From Arenibaculum pallidiluteum (lineage in GTDB: Bacteria > Pseudomonadota > Alphaproteobacteria > Azospirillales > Azospirillaceae), in NCBI RefSeq assembly GCF_017355985.1, contig NZ_JAFIQU010000014.1, forward strand, positions 100,888 through 164,887: 64,000 nucleotides of DNA, written 5' to 3'. The number at the start of each line of letters is the position of its first letter. Within the stretch, counting starts at the first letter, position 1. The notes beneath the pieces are model-generated. The model was not told where the DNA came from. It saw only the letters and a program-made list of their open reading frames with translations, and searched no databases. Positions 35,858-43,714 of the stretch are shown here, piece by piece. Both the position numbers and the translations under genes were made by a program.

Positions 35858-37258
35858 ATGGCGGCCGTCGCGGTGTTCGATCACGGCAAGACGAACCTGA
35901 AGCTGTCGGCGGTGGCGCCCGACGGGACGGTCCTCGGCGCCGTCTCGATGCCCACGCCCTCCCGGCCCGGTCCGCCCTACCGCCATGTCGATCTCGAGGC
36001 GATCGAGCGGTGGCTGCTGGCCTCGCTGCGCGGGCTCGGTGCCCGCCACGAGATCGCGGCGGTCGTCGCGACCGCCCACGGATCCGGCTGCGTCCTGGTG
36101 GACGGGGCGGGACCGGTGCTGCCGATGATCGACTACGAGGCGGAGCTGCCCGCGGAGGTGGACGCCGCCTACCGGGAGATCATGCCGCCCTTCGCGGTCT
36201 CGGGCAGCGGCATCCTCGGCGGGGCGACGCACTTGGCGCGGCAGCTCTTCTGGCTCGAGAGCGGCTGGCCGGAGGCGCTCGCGCGGGCGCGGCACCTGCT
36301 GCCCCTGCCGCAGTACTGGGCCTGGCGCCTGTCGGGCGTGGCGGCGCTGGAAGCGACCTCGCTGGGGGCTCAGTCCCATTTCTGGGACATGCGGGCGGGG
36401 CGGCTCGCGGACTTCGTCGCGGCGCGCGGCTGGACGCGCCTGATGCCGCCGCGGCGGCCCGCCTGGGACCGGCTCGGCCCCGTGACGGACGCGGTCCGCC
36501 GCGAGACGGGACTGCCATCGGGAACGCAGGTCCTCTGCGGCATCCATGACAGCAGCGCCAGCTTCTACCGCTGGCAGCGCGCCGGGCTCGGCAGCTTCAC
36601 GCTGCTCTCGACGGGGACCTGGATCGTCGGCCTGCGTGCCGGCCTGCCGGCCGAGGCGCTGGACGGAACTCGGTCCATGACGGCGAACCTGGACGTACGC
36701 GGCGATCCCGTGGCCTGCGTTCTGACCATGACCGGGCGCGAGCGGTCGATCCTGGCCGGAGAGGATGGCGGGCCGGCGGATCCCGCGTCCCTCTCGGCCC
36801 TCGTCGCCTCCGATACCATGGCGCTGCCCTCCTTCGTGCCCTTCGCCGGGATCTTCCCGGGCAGCGCGGGGCACGGGCGCATCGCCGGGCCGCAGCCCGC
36901 GGAGCCGCAGGGGCGCGCGGCGCTGGCGACGCTCTACGCCGCCCTGGTCGCGGATGCCTGCCTGGACCTGCTGCTTGCCGGCGAGGGGACCGTGGTGCTG
37001 GACGGCGGCCTGCTGGCCGACCCGGCCTTCGGGTCGCTTGTCGCGGCGCTGCGCCCCGGGGCCGAGGTGCTGGTGGACGTCAGGGGCAACGGGACGACCC
37101 TGGGTGCCGCCCTGCTCTGGACTCATGGCGGGGCCGGCGCCGGCCGCGACACGCTGCAGGCCGCCATCCCCGCCGCGATTCCGGGCCTTTCGGACTACAG
37201 GGACCGCTGGCGCGCCGCCGCCGGGCATCAGGCGCCGGAACCGGTCGGGACCACATGA
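35858..37258 (+). CDS. FGGY-family carbohydrate kinase (fuculokinase/rhamnulokinase-like)
   Basis: Sugar kinase of 466 residues. The phosphate-1 motif is VFDHGKTNLKLSAV (6-19) instead of the usual GIDxGTxxxK, and CGIHDSSASFYRW near 227-239 carries the likely catalytic Asp. This variant group often sits beside class II aldolases and phosphorylates L-fuculose, L-rhamnulose or similar ketoses at C1. ATG 35858 has GGAGGG upstream; an aldolase gene follows 13 bases after its stop. Kinase plus aldolase implies a ketose 1-phosphate intermediate. Confidence 0.83.
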   Translation: MAAVAVFDHGKTNLKLSAVAPDGTVLGAVSMPTPSRPGPPYRHVDLEAIERWLLASLRGLGARHEIAAVVATAHGSGCVLVDGAGPVLPMIDYEAELPAEVDAAYREIMPPFAVSGSGILGGATHLARQLFWLESGWPEALARARHLLPLPQYWAWRLSGVAALEATSLGAQSHFWDMRAGRLADFVAARGWTRLMPPRRPAWDRLGPVTDAVRRETGLPSGTQVLCGIHDSSASFYRWQRAGLGSFTLLSTGTWIVGLRAGLPAEALDGTRSMTANLDVRGDPVACVLTMTGRERSILAGEDGGPADPASLSALVASDTMALPSFVPFAGIFPGSAGHGRIAGPQPAEPQGRAALATLYAALVADACLDLLLAGEGTVVLDGGLLADPAFGSLVAALRPGAEVLVDVRGNGTTLGAALLWTHGGAGAGRDTLQAAIPAAIPGLSDYRDRWRAAAGHQAPEPVGTT

Positions 37259-37271
37259 GGGAGAAGGACGC

Positions 37272-37967
37272 GTGAGCACGCTGGACCACGAAGCCCTGCG
37301 CAAGGCCGTCGTCGAGACCTGCCGCAAGATGAACGATCTCGGCATCAACCAGGGCACCTCCGGCAACCTGTCGGTCCGGATCCCCGGGGGGCTGCTGATC
37401 ACGCCGACCTCGCTGCCCTACGAGCGCATGGAGCCCGAGGACGTCGTCGAACTCGGCTTCGACGGGACCTATCAGGGGCGCCACCGCCCCTCCTCGGAAT
37501 GGCGCTTCCACCGCGACATCCTGCGCGCCCGCGAGGACGTCGACGTGGTCCTGCACTGCCATTCGACCTTCGCGACGGTGCTGGCGGTGCACCACAAGGA
37601 GATCCCCGCCTTCCACTACATGACCGCGGTCGCAGGCGGCACAACCATCCGCTGCGCCCCCTATGCGACCTTCGGCACCCAGGCGCTGTCGGACCATGCC
37701 ATCGCGGCTCTGCAGGACCGGCAGGCCTGCCTGCTGGCGCAGCACGGGGCTATCGTCGTCGCCAAGACCTTCGAGCGCGCGCTGTGGCTGGCCGTGGAGC
37801 TCGAGACCCTGGCCAAGATGTATGTCCATGCCCTGACGCTGGGCCAGCCGCCGATCCTCTCCGACGAGGAGATGGGCCGCGTAATGGACCAGATGCGGCG
37901 CATGAGCTACGGGCAGGCGCCGGACCCGGAGGGCACCAACGACGTCCCGCGCCCCCGGCCCTCCTGA
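37272..37967 (+). CDS. Class II aldolase, FucA-type
   Basis: Zinc aldolase of 231 residues that cleaves a ketose 1-phosphate to DHAP and an aldehyde. Catalytic Glu76 and zinc ligands His95, His97 (LHCHSTF) and His158 (AQHGAIVV) have exactly the spacing of E. coli FucA (73, 92, 94, 155). The N-terminal NQGTSGNLSVR loop binds phosphate. GTG 37272 follows GAGGGAGAAGGA. It ends the plus-strand run of regulon 1. It could also cleave the ketose 1-phosphate made by the MtnA-like isomerase 15 kb away, as Ald2 does in the DHAP shunt (inference). Confidence 0.9.
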   Translation: MSTLDHEALRKAVVETCRKMNDLGINQGTSGNLSVRIPGGLLITPTSLPYERMEPEDVVELGFDGTYQGRHRPSSEWRFHRDILRAREDVDVVLHCHSTFATVLAVHHKEIPAFHYMTAVAGGTTIRCAPYATFGTQALSDHAIAALQDRQACLLAQHGAIVVAKTFERALWLAVELETLAKMYVHALTLGQPPILSDEEMGRVMDQMRRMSYGQAPDPEGTNDVPRPRPS

Positions 37968-38002
37968 GTTGCGACGGACAGGCGCCGAATCCCTGCCGGC
38001 TG

Positions 38003-38020
38003 TGGTATGCTACCATACCA
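38003..38020. promoter_or_regulatory. Operator-like palindrome TGGTATG-N4-CATACCA
   Basis: TGGTATGCTACCATACCA is a perfect 7-bp inverted repeat with four central bases, 36 bases after the aldolase stop. It resembles GntR/FadR-type sites with TGGT/ACCA ends. A small gene at 38203 is the only plus-strand gene downstream; no GntR gene is in the window. Confidence 0.45.
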
Positions 38021-38202
38021 ATGCCCGAGCGGCCTTAGGCGCTTTGTCCGAGGTGACAGAACCCGGCGCAGGCGAGATCGTAGCCGCCGAGCCTCGCCAC
38101 TCGGATTAACCCCAATGGGGTGTGCGTGGGTGGGCCTCGGAGCCTTCGCCGTCCCGGGCTGCCGTGCCGTCGTGGACCGAAGGCACAACGTCGAAAGCGG
38201 TC

Positions 38203-38418
38203 ATGACCATGGAAGCGTCGCTGGAATTGCTCGGCCTGTTCGAAAGTCTGGTCCAGACCTGCACCGCCCTGAGGGCGACTGCGGCGGCCGCCCTGGTCGA
38301 GACGACCGATGCCCTTCGGTTCGTCGCGGACTGCGCGGCGGCGATGGAACTCGACGACATCGACGAGATGGTGCTGCGGCGGGATGAGCTCGCGAGCCGT
38401 CTGGCCGCGAGCCCGTAA
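38203..38418 (+). CDS. Small hypothetical protein
   Basis: Unrecognised acidic helical protein of 71 residues (MTMEASLELLGLFESLVQTC near the start, EMVLRRDELASRLAAS at the end). The pattern is that of one or two amphipathic helices. Ribosome binding sequence is weak (GAAAGCGG), and ATG 38209 is equally possible, so the gene is tentative. Confidence 0.4.
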   Translation: MTMEASLELLGLFESLVQTCTALRATAAAALVETTDALRFVADCAAAMELDDIDEMVLRRDELASRLAASP

Positions 38419-38465
38419 CGCCGGGCTTCCGCGGCCGCGGCCGGAAGGGCGGCTCTTCAGCCCCT

Positions 38466-38490
38466 GATTGGCGCCTGATGGCGCCTCAAT
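38466..38490. terminator. Hairpin at the end of the DUF411 gene
   Basis: ATTGGCGCC, four bases, then GGCGCC-T-CAAT: an almost perfect inverted repeat that overlaps the minus-strand stop at 38486. It probably ends the DUF411 transcript. Confidence 0.4.
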
Positions 38491-38959
38491 GACTGGCGTA
38501 GACGCGCATCGTCCCGTCGGGCGTCCCGAAGAGAACGACCTGGAAGGGCTCGCCGGTGCCCATGTCCATGCCCGGCGCATCCTGCGGCATGCCGGGAACC
38601 GAGAGACCCGTGGCATTCGGACGCTCGGCCAGCAGGCGCTTCACGTCCCCCGCCGGGACGTGACCCTCGACGACATAGCCGTCGACGACGGCGGTGTGGC
38701 ACGAGTGCAGCGGTCCGGGGACGCCACTCTTCTCCTTGACTGGCTCGACGTCCTCGACCTCGTGCACCTTCACGGCGAAGCCGGCGGCCATCATGTGCCT
38801 GATCCAGCCCTCGCAGCACTCGCAGGTCGCGGCCTTCCAGACATCGACCATCGGCCCGGCGGCTGCAGTGCCTCCCGATGCGATGCCGCCGAGCGCGAGC
38901 GCGCCGAGCACGGCCGCTCCGGCGAGGGAAGGGATGGCTTTTCTGGTCTTCGCGAACAT
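38486..38959 (-). CDS. DUF411 periplasmic metal-binding protein
   Basis: Exported protein of 157 residues. Signal peptide about 1-34; mature part begins PMVDVWKAATCECCEGWIRH with a Cys cluster (46, 48, 49) in a thioredoxin-like setting, then GVPGPLHSCHTAVVDGYVVEGHVPAGD, all DUF411 hallmarks (shown here in part). DUF411 proteins are associated with copper and other metal resistance. ATG 38959 has GAGGAG. It is far from the copper operon at 14-18 kb and stands alone here. Confidence 0.88.
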   Translation of the reverse strand: MFAKTRKAIPSLAGAAVLGALALGGIASGGTAAAGPMVDVWKAATCECCEGWIRHMMAAGFAVKVHEVEDVEPVKEKSGVPGPLHSCHTAVVDGYVVEGHVPAGDVKRLLAERPNATGLSVPGMPQDAPGMDMGTGEPFQVVLFGTPDGTMRVYASH

Positions 38960-39386
38960 GGTCCGCTCCTCGTGCTGCCTTCCCGTCCCCCGATGGTCCG
39001 GACGGGCGTCCTGGGACGGTAACCTACGGCGTGGGCGCCGGGCGCGCCTTGATCGAGATCAGCTTCTCCCGAAGACGCCGCACGCTCTGGATTGGCGGAT
39101 GCAGACGAGGGCCAGAAGCAGTCCGGTGATCCTGCGCCGCTTCCCGGCGCCGGGCCTGCGGGCCGGGAGCGCCGGCTCGGGATCGATGGGAATGTCGGCG
39201 AGCTGCGCGAGCGAGAGCCCCGACAAGGGATCCTCGGCGGCCGGGAGGGCGGAAGGCGGCCATCCACTGCGACTCATCGTCCGTCCTCCCCGCTTTCGCG
39301 GCAGGATGAAGGGCGACGGCCCCGTGCTCCACGAATGAGTTATTCACCGCGGGTGCAGACATGACGGCACGCGGGAGGGCACGCCG
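38960..39386. other. Intergenic region with one small candidate gene
   Basis: Between DUF411 and the HTH gene there are 427 bases. Apart from the small frame at 39059-39277 I see nothing I can support. The DUF411 promoter should lie just upstream of 38959. Confidence 0.35.
39059..39277 (-). CDS. Small hypothetical protein, 72 aa
   Basis: Short protein with a Pro/Ala-rich first half (GLSLAQLADIPIDPEPALPA), a basic patch KRRR and a hydrophobic segment ITGLLLALVCI near 49-59. No family is recognised. The main support is a strong ribosome site, GGGGAGGA, 6 bases before ATG 39277. Confidence 0.4.
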   Translation of the reverse strand: MSRSGWPPSALPAAEDPLSGLSLAQLADIPIDPEPALPARRPGAGKRRRITGLLLALVCIRQSRACGVFGRS

Positions 39387-39824
39387 TCACCGGATAGCGA
39401 TCGTCCACCTCCCGTCGCTCCTCGTCGCGACCAACTCGATCTCCTGCTGCCGGCTTTCCGGATCGGGCAGGACCGCCGGACGGCCGAGATGGTCGAGGAC
39501 CAGGCCCCGCAGGGCGGCGTCGGCGTCGGGCCGGACCGGATCGTCGATGGATTCCCAATGCGCGACCTCGGCGGCGTCGGTCCCGAGTCGGACCGCCAGC
39601 TCGGCGCGGGAAAGGCCGAGCAGGCCCCGCAGGAAGTCCACCTCCGAGAAGGCCAGGTGCCGCTTCCGGCGGAGGACGACCTCGGCGATCGCGCGATCGA
39701 GCTCCGATGCGTGCTCGACCACGACCTTGGGTCCGTAGGACGTCCTCTCGACCCGGAACCCGTTCTTCAGCCAGGCGTAGTCCAACCCGCACTCGGTGTA
39801 GTGGTGCATCTCTCGCGCGGCCAT
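39387..39824 (-). CDS. MqsA/YgiT-like HTH antitoxin or regulator
   Basis: Protein of 145 residues. It starts [20 protein letters not shown], the N-terminal YxExGLDYVWLxNGF signature of MqsA-like HTH proteins, and has a Cro/C1-type HTH (about 55-95: [20 protein letters not shown]). MqsA normally pairs with an MqsR RNase or an HigB-like toxin; none is adjacent. The zinc-binding CxxC pair of MqsA is not evident. ATG 39824 has GGGGAGCG. It may be a stand-alone regulator. Confidence 0.72.
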   Translation of the reverse strand: MAAREMHHYTECGLDYAWLKNGFRVERTSYGPKVVVEHASELDRAIAEVVLRRKRHLAFSEVDFLRGLLGLSRAELAVRLGTDAAEVAHWESIDDPVRPDADAALRGLVLDHLGRPAVLPDPESRQQEIELVATRSDGRWTIAIR

Positions 39825-39967
39825 CGTCGCTCCCCGGTCTCGGCCCAATCCAGGACGGCGACGACTTGCCACGATCCGGCGGCGGCGCACAAGCGCCGGC
39901 CGGCAGGGACAGCGCAAGAGAAGCGGCGAAGGCGGGCACCGAAAGCTGGTATTCCGAGCCCGCACGC

Positions 39968-40603
39968 TCAGGCCTCCTGGTCGGCCAGCGCCTCCAGGAT
40001 CGCGACCATTGCGGCGCAGCCGGGATCCACGCGACCCTCGGTGCGCTCGCCCACCCAGCCAGCCCGGCCGATGCGGTTGCGCAGCGGGGTGACCTCGTCC
40101 ATGCCGCGGCGGGCCGCCTCGGCCATCCGCCGGGCCGCCTCCTGCAGGGGGGCCCCGGCCTCGATCGCGGCGGCGAAGGCCTCGGCCGCGGGATGCAGCG
40201 CATCCACCACGGTCTTGTCGCCGGGCTTGGCCTTGCCGCGCTCCTGGATGCCCTGGTCCGCCGCGCGCAGCATGGCCGCGAGATCGCCGGGCTCCAGCGC
40301 GGCCTTGCCGGAAGCGGCCTTGCCGGCGCGCATCAGGGCGGTCGCCAGCAGTGTCCCCATGGTCGACGAGGCGACCCGGTTCACCGCCATGCCGGCCTGG
40401 GCCACGTACTTCCCGAGATCCTCGCCCGGCTCCTGGTCCGCATAGGCCGCCAGCGCCTGGCCGGCCTTGGACGCGGTGATTCCCAGGTCGCCGTCGCCGA
40501 CCGCCTGGTCCAGCTCGGTCAGCGTGTCCTTGCGCGCCTCCAGCGCCGCCGCGACGCGCCGCATGGCCGCCGCCACCGCGGCGCCATCGATCCCGCCCGC
40601 CAT
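39968..40603 (-). CDS. dhaL: Dihydroxyacetone kinase subunit DhaL
   Basis: ADP/ATP-binding subunit of a dihydroxyacetone-type kinase, 211 residues, an all-helical barrel. Magnesium ligands Asp32, Asp37 and Asp39 lie in [12 protein letters not shown], and the later [11 protein letters not shown] and [10 protein letters not shown] fit the family. With DhaK it phosphorylates dihydroxyacetone or a related ketose such as erythrulose. A DhaM phosphotransferase gene is absent from the window, so the ATP-using form is likely or DhaM is elsewhere. It is the last gene of the 11-gene operon. GAGGGGG precedes ATG 40603. Confidence 0.9.
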   Translation of the reverse strand: MAGGIDGAAVAAAMRRVAAALEARKDTLTELDQAVGDGDLGITASKAGQALAAYADQEPGEDLGKYVAQAGMAVNRVASSTMGTLLATALMRAGKAASGKAALEPGDLAAMLRAADQGIQERGKAKPGDKTVVDALHPAAEAFAAAIEAGAPLQEAARRMAEAARRGMDEVTPLRNRIGRAGWVGERTEGRVDPGCAAMVAILEALADQEA

Positions 40604-40613
40604 GGCTACCCCC

Positions 40614-41612
40614 TCAGACCTGGACGAAGAAGGGCGAGCGGGCCGGCGCGTCCAGCAGGGAGGCCAGCTCCTCGTCGAGGCGGAAGACGGTGATGGACGC
40701 GCCCGCCATCTCCATGGAGGTCGCGAACTCGCCGACATAGGCGCGATGGACCCGGACGTCCCGCTCGGCCAGAAGGTCGTGGACACGCCGGTAGAGGATG
40801 TAGAGCTCCTCGGGCGGGGTCGCTCCCAGCCCGTTGACCATCACCGCGACCCGGTCGCCGCCCCGCGTCTGCAGGTCGTCGAGGATCGCGCCCAGCATCC
40901 GCTCGGCGATCCGGTCGGCGCTCTGCAGCTCTTCGCGCTTCATGCCGGGCTCGCCATGGATGCCCATGCCGATCTCCATCTCGTCCTCGCCGATGCTGAA
41001 GGTCGGCCGGCCGGCCCGGGGCACGGTGCAGGGCGAGAGCGCGACGCCCATGGTGCGGATGTTGGCCAGCGCCTTCTCGGCCACGGCCGCGACCTCGTCC
41101 AGGGAGCCGCCGCGGTCGGCCAGTGCGCCCGCGACCTTGAAGGCGAAGACCATGCCGGCGACGCCGCGCCGCCGCTCCTGCTCGGCGGCCGGGGCCGAGG
41201 CCACGTCGTCGCGCACCAGCACGGTGCGGACGGGGATGTCCTCCATCTCGGCCATCTCGGCGGCCATGTCGAAGTTCATCACGTCGCCGCCGTAGTTCCC
41301 GTAGATGTAGACGACGCCCTTGCCGCCGTTGATCCGGCGCGTCACCGCCAGCATCTGCTCGGCCGAGGGGGAGCTGAAGACATCGCCCACCGCGCAGCCG
41401 TCCAGCAGCCCCTTCCCGACATAGCCCAGGAAGACCGGCAGGTGGCCGGACCCGCCGCCGGTGGCGAGCGCCACCTTCCCCTGCACCGGCGCGTCGGCGC
41501 GCACGATGGCGTGGATCTCCTCGGCGAAGGCGAGCTGGTCGGGATGGGCCTTCAGCAGCCCGTCGAGCATCTCGGGAACGAAATCCTCGACCCGGTTCAG
41601 GATCTTCTTCAT
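40614..41612 (-). CDS. dhaK: Dihydroxyacetone kinase subunit DhaK
   Basis: Substrate-binding subunit, 332 residues. The covalent-binding His219 lies in [11 protein letters not shown], with Gly-rich [12 protein letters not shown] (50-61) and [13 protein letters not shown] (105-117) around the active site. It binds dihydroxyacetone as a hemiaminal on the His. It is 5 bases from the permease upstream and 10 from dhaL. In this setting the ketone may be a C3 or C4 product of the imported sugar rather than free dihydroxyacetone; some DhaK homologues act on erythrulose or apulose. Confidence 0.92.
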   Translation of the reverse strand: MKKILNRVEDFVPEMLDGLLKAHPDQLAFAEEIHAIVRADAPVQGKVALATGGGSGHLPVFLGYVGKGLLDGCAVGDVFSSPSAEQMLAVTRRINGGKGVVYIYGNYGGDVMNFDMAAEMAEMEDIPVRTVLVRDDVASAPAAEQERRRGVAGMVFAFKVAGALADRGGSLDEVAAVAEKALANIRTMGVALSPCTVPRAGRPTFSIGEDEMEIGMGIHGEPGMKREELQSADRIAERMLGAILDDLQTRGGDRVAVMVNGLGATPPEELYILYRRVHDLLAERDVRVHRAYVGEFATSMEMAGASITVFRLDEELASLLDAPARSPFFVQV

Positions 41613-41617
41613 GGCGC

Positions 41618-42703
41618 TCACTCCCTGTTCTGGTTCGTCGGGGACTCGGCGCCGGCGGGTCGCGCGGGCCGCCCGAACTTCATGCCGTTGACCACCATCA
41701 CCACCAGCAGCAGCACGCCCCAGATGAACTCCTTCGCGAAGTTGCTGAATTGGAGCATGTTGAAGCCGCTCGACAGGAACTGAAGGGCGAGCACGGCCAG
41801 CACGAGCCCGCCGACCCGGCCGAAGCCGCCATAGGGATTGATGCCTCCGAGCACCGCGATCAGGATCGAGAGCAGCAGGTACGAGGTGCCGTAGTCCGCC
41901 TTGGCGGAATTGGCCCGCGACATCAGCACCACGCCCGCGATGGCGGCCAGCGTGCCGCTCAGCAGGTAGGTGCGGACGGTCAGCCCGGCATTGTCGATGC
42001 CGGCGAAGCGCGCGGCCATGGGGTTCGTCCCCATCAGGTAGAGCCTGAGCCCGAAGGCCGTGCGGTTCAGCAGCAGCGCGACCAGCACAGCCAACGCGGC
42101 GAAGATCAGCAGGGGCACGGGGATCCAGGCGATGCTGCCGTTGCCGATCACGCTGAACTCCGCGGGGAAGCCCAGCAGCGCGTAGCCGTTCGTGATCACG
42201 ATGGCGATGCCCGTGAACATCAGGCCGGTGCCCAGCGTCGCGAGGATCGGCGGGATGCCGAGATGGGCGATGCACAGGCCGTTGAGCAGCCCGCCCGCGG
42301 CGCCGGTCGCCACCGCCACGCAGATCGCCAGCGCGATCACGCCGAGCACCGTTCCCGTCCCCGCGGCGGCGGGCGCCAGGGCGCCCAGCACCAGCGCCGC
42401 CAGGATCGCCGACAGGTTCATGAGGCCGATCACCGACAGGTCGATGCCGCCCGTCAGCATCGCCAGCATCATCGCCAAGGACAGGATCGCGAATTCCGGG
42501 AACTGGAAGGCCATGGAGCTGAAGTTGCCCCAGGTGAAGAACAGCTCGGGCCGGAGCAGGCTCATCACCACGAAGATCGCAACCGTGATCGCGAGGAGCC
42601 GCAGCAGGTTCGCGTTCGCCGCGAGCACGCGGCGCAGCTCGGGCCGGCGCGAGCCGGCCGGTGCGGGCGCGACGGCATGGGGCGGCATGCGAAGTCCCTC
42701 CAT
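41618..42703 (-). CDS. Ribose-type ABC transporter permease 2
   Basis: Inner-membrane permease of 361 residues, RbsC/BPD_transp_2 family, eight to ten helices. Characteristic are LTGGIDLSVIGLMNLSAILAA near 103 (shown as LTGGIDLSV) and LGGINPYGGFGRVGGLVLA near 308. The C-terminus is charged. The previous permease ends 12 bases upstream. Two different permeases imply a heterodimer, as in Lsr or Rha importers. Confidence 0.9.
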   Translation of the reverse strand: MEGLRMPPHAVAPAPAGSRRPELRRVLAANANLLRLLAITVAIFVVMSLLRPELFFTWGNFSSMAFQFPEFAILSLAMMLAMLTGGIDLSVIGLMNLSAILAALVLGALAPAAAGTGTVLGVIALAICVAVATGAAGGLLNGLCIAHLGIPPILATLGTGLMFTGIAIVITNGYALLGFPAEFSVIGNGSIAWIPVPLLIFAALAVLVALLLNRTAFGLRLYLMGTNPMAARFAGIDNAGLTVRTYLLSGTLAAIAGVVLMSRANSAKADYGTSYLLLSILIAVLGGINPYGGFGRVGGLVLAVLALQFLSSGFNMLQFSNFAKEFIWGVLLLVVMVVNGMKFGRPARPAGAESPTNQNRE

Positions 42704-42715
42704 CCTTCTTCCCCC

Positions 42716-43702
42716 TCAGGCAGCGGCGGCCGCGCGCCGGCGCGCCTGCCAGGCCGGCACGCCGGTCCCCAGCAGGATCAGGAAGCCGATCACGACGTTC
42801 TGCCAGGTCGACGGGATGCCGAGCATGATCAGGCTGTTGTTGATCAGCACGATCAGCGCCACGCCCAGCAGCGTGCCCGTGATGGTGCCGTGGCCGCCCG
42901 TGAGACGCGCGCCGCCCAGCACCACGGCCGCGATCACCGAGAGCTCGAGCCCGACGAGGTCGAAGGGGTTGGCGACGCGCGCCAGCGAGGCGTGGACGAT
43001 CCCCGCCAGGCCCGAGAGCACGCCGACATAGCCGTAGACGAAGAACTGGATCGCCCGCACGTTCACGCCGACCCGGGCCGCCGCCTCGCGCGAGCCGCCC
43101 ATGGCCACGATGCTGCGGCCGAGCATGGTCCGGTTCAGGATGAACCAGGTGACCAGCACCGCGCCCACCAGGAACAGGACGGCCGTCGGCAGCGCGAAGA
43201 AGGCGCCGTCGGCCGTCGTGCCGCGGAAAAGCATGCTGCGCGAGAAGGCGCGCATGCCCGGCGGCACGTTGGTGATGAGCTGGCTGCCCACGAAGGTCAG
43301 GAGAAAGCCCCGGAAGGCCGTCAGCGTGCCGAGCGTCACGATCAGCGTCGGCAGGCCGAGCCAGCCGATGAACACGGCGTTGACCAGCCCCAGCGTCAGC
43401 CCCAGCAGCGCTGAGACCAGGAAGGCCACCAGCATCTGGTCGCCGACGCCCCAGGCGACCATCAGCTTCGTCGCGGAATACATGCTGAAGGCCGCGACGG
43501 CGGTGAAGGACACGTCGATCCCGCCCGAGACCAGCACCAGCATGACGCCGATCGCGAACATGCCGATCACGATCCCGTTCCGGATCAGGTCGGTCAGCGT
43601 CGTCACAGACAGGAAGCGCGGGTCGACGGCCGCCGTCATGGCGCAGAAGGCCAGTATGATGAGGGCGACCAGCGTCTCGTTGCGCGTCAGGAGGCTGCGC
43701 AT
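42716..43702 (-). CDS. Ribose-type ABC transporter permease 1
   Basis: Inner-membrane permease of 328 residues, RbsC family: LVSGGIDVSFTAVAAFS near 57-73 and VVLGGARLTGGHGTITGTLL near 248-267. It lies 12 bases after the ATPase and 12 before the second permease. It transports the ligand of the binding protein at 45285. Confidence 0.9.
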   Translation of the reverse strand: MRSLLTRNETLVALIILAFCAMTAAVDPRFLSVTTLTDLIRNGIVIGMFAIGVMLVLVSGGIDVSFTAVAAFSMYSATKLMVAWGVGDQMLVAFLVSALLGLTLGLVNAVFIGWLGLPTLIVTLGTLTAFRGFLLTFVGSQLITNVPPGMRAFSRSMLFRGTTADGAFFALPTAVLFLVGAVLVTWFILNRTMLGRSIVAMGGSREAAARVGVNVRAIQFFVYGYVGVLSGLAGIVHASLARVANPFDLVGLELSVIAAVVLGGARLTGGHGTITGTLLGVALIVLINNSLIMLGIPSTWQNVVIGFLILLGTGVPAWQARRRAAAAA

Positions 43703-43714
43703 CGCGATTCCTCC

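Noticed and set aside
38020..38110. tRNA-like sequence starting GCCCGAGCGGCC
   Set aside because: I could not fold acceptor, anticodon and T arms together.
41750..43414. Long Gln/Arg/His-rich plus-strand frame opposite the ribose-type permeases
   Set aside because: Low-complexity, hydrophilic mirror of hydrophobic permease codons; both permeases have clear motifs.
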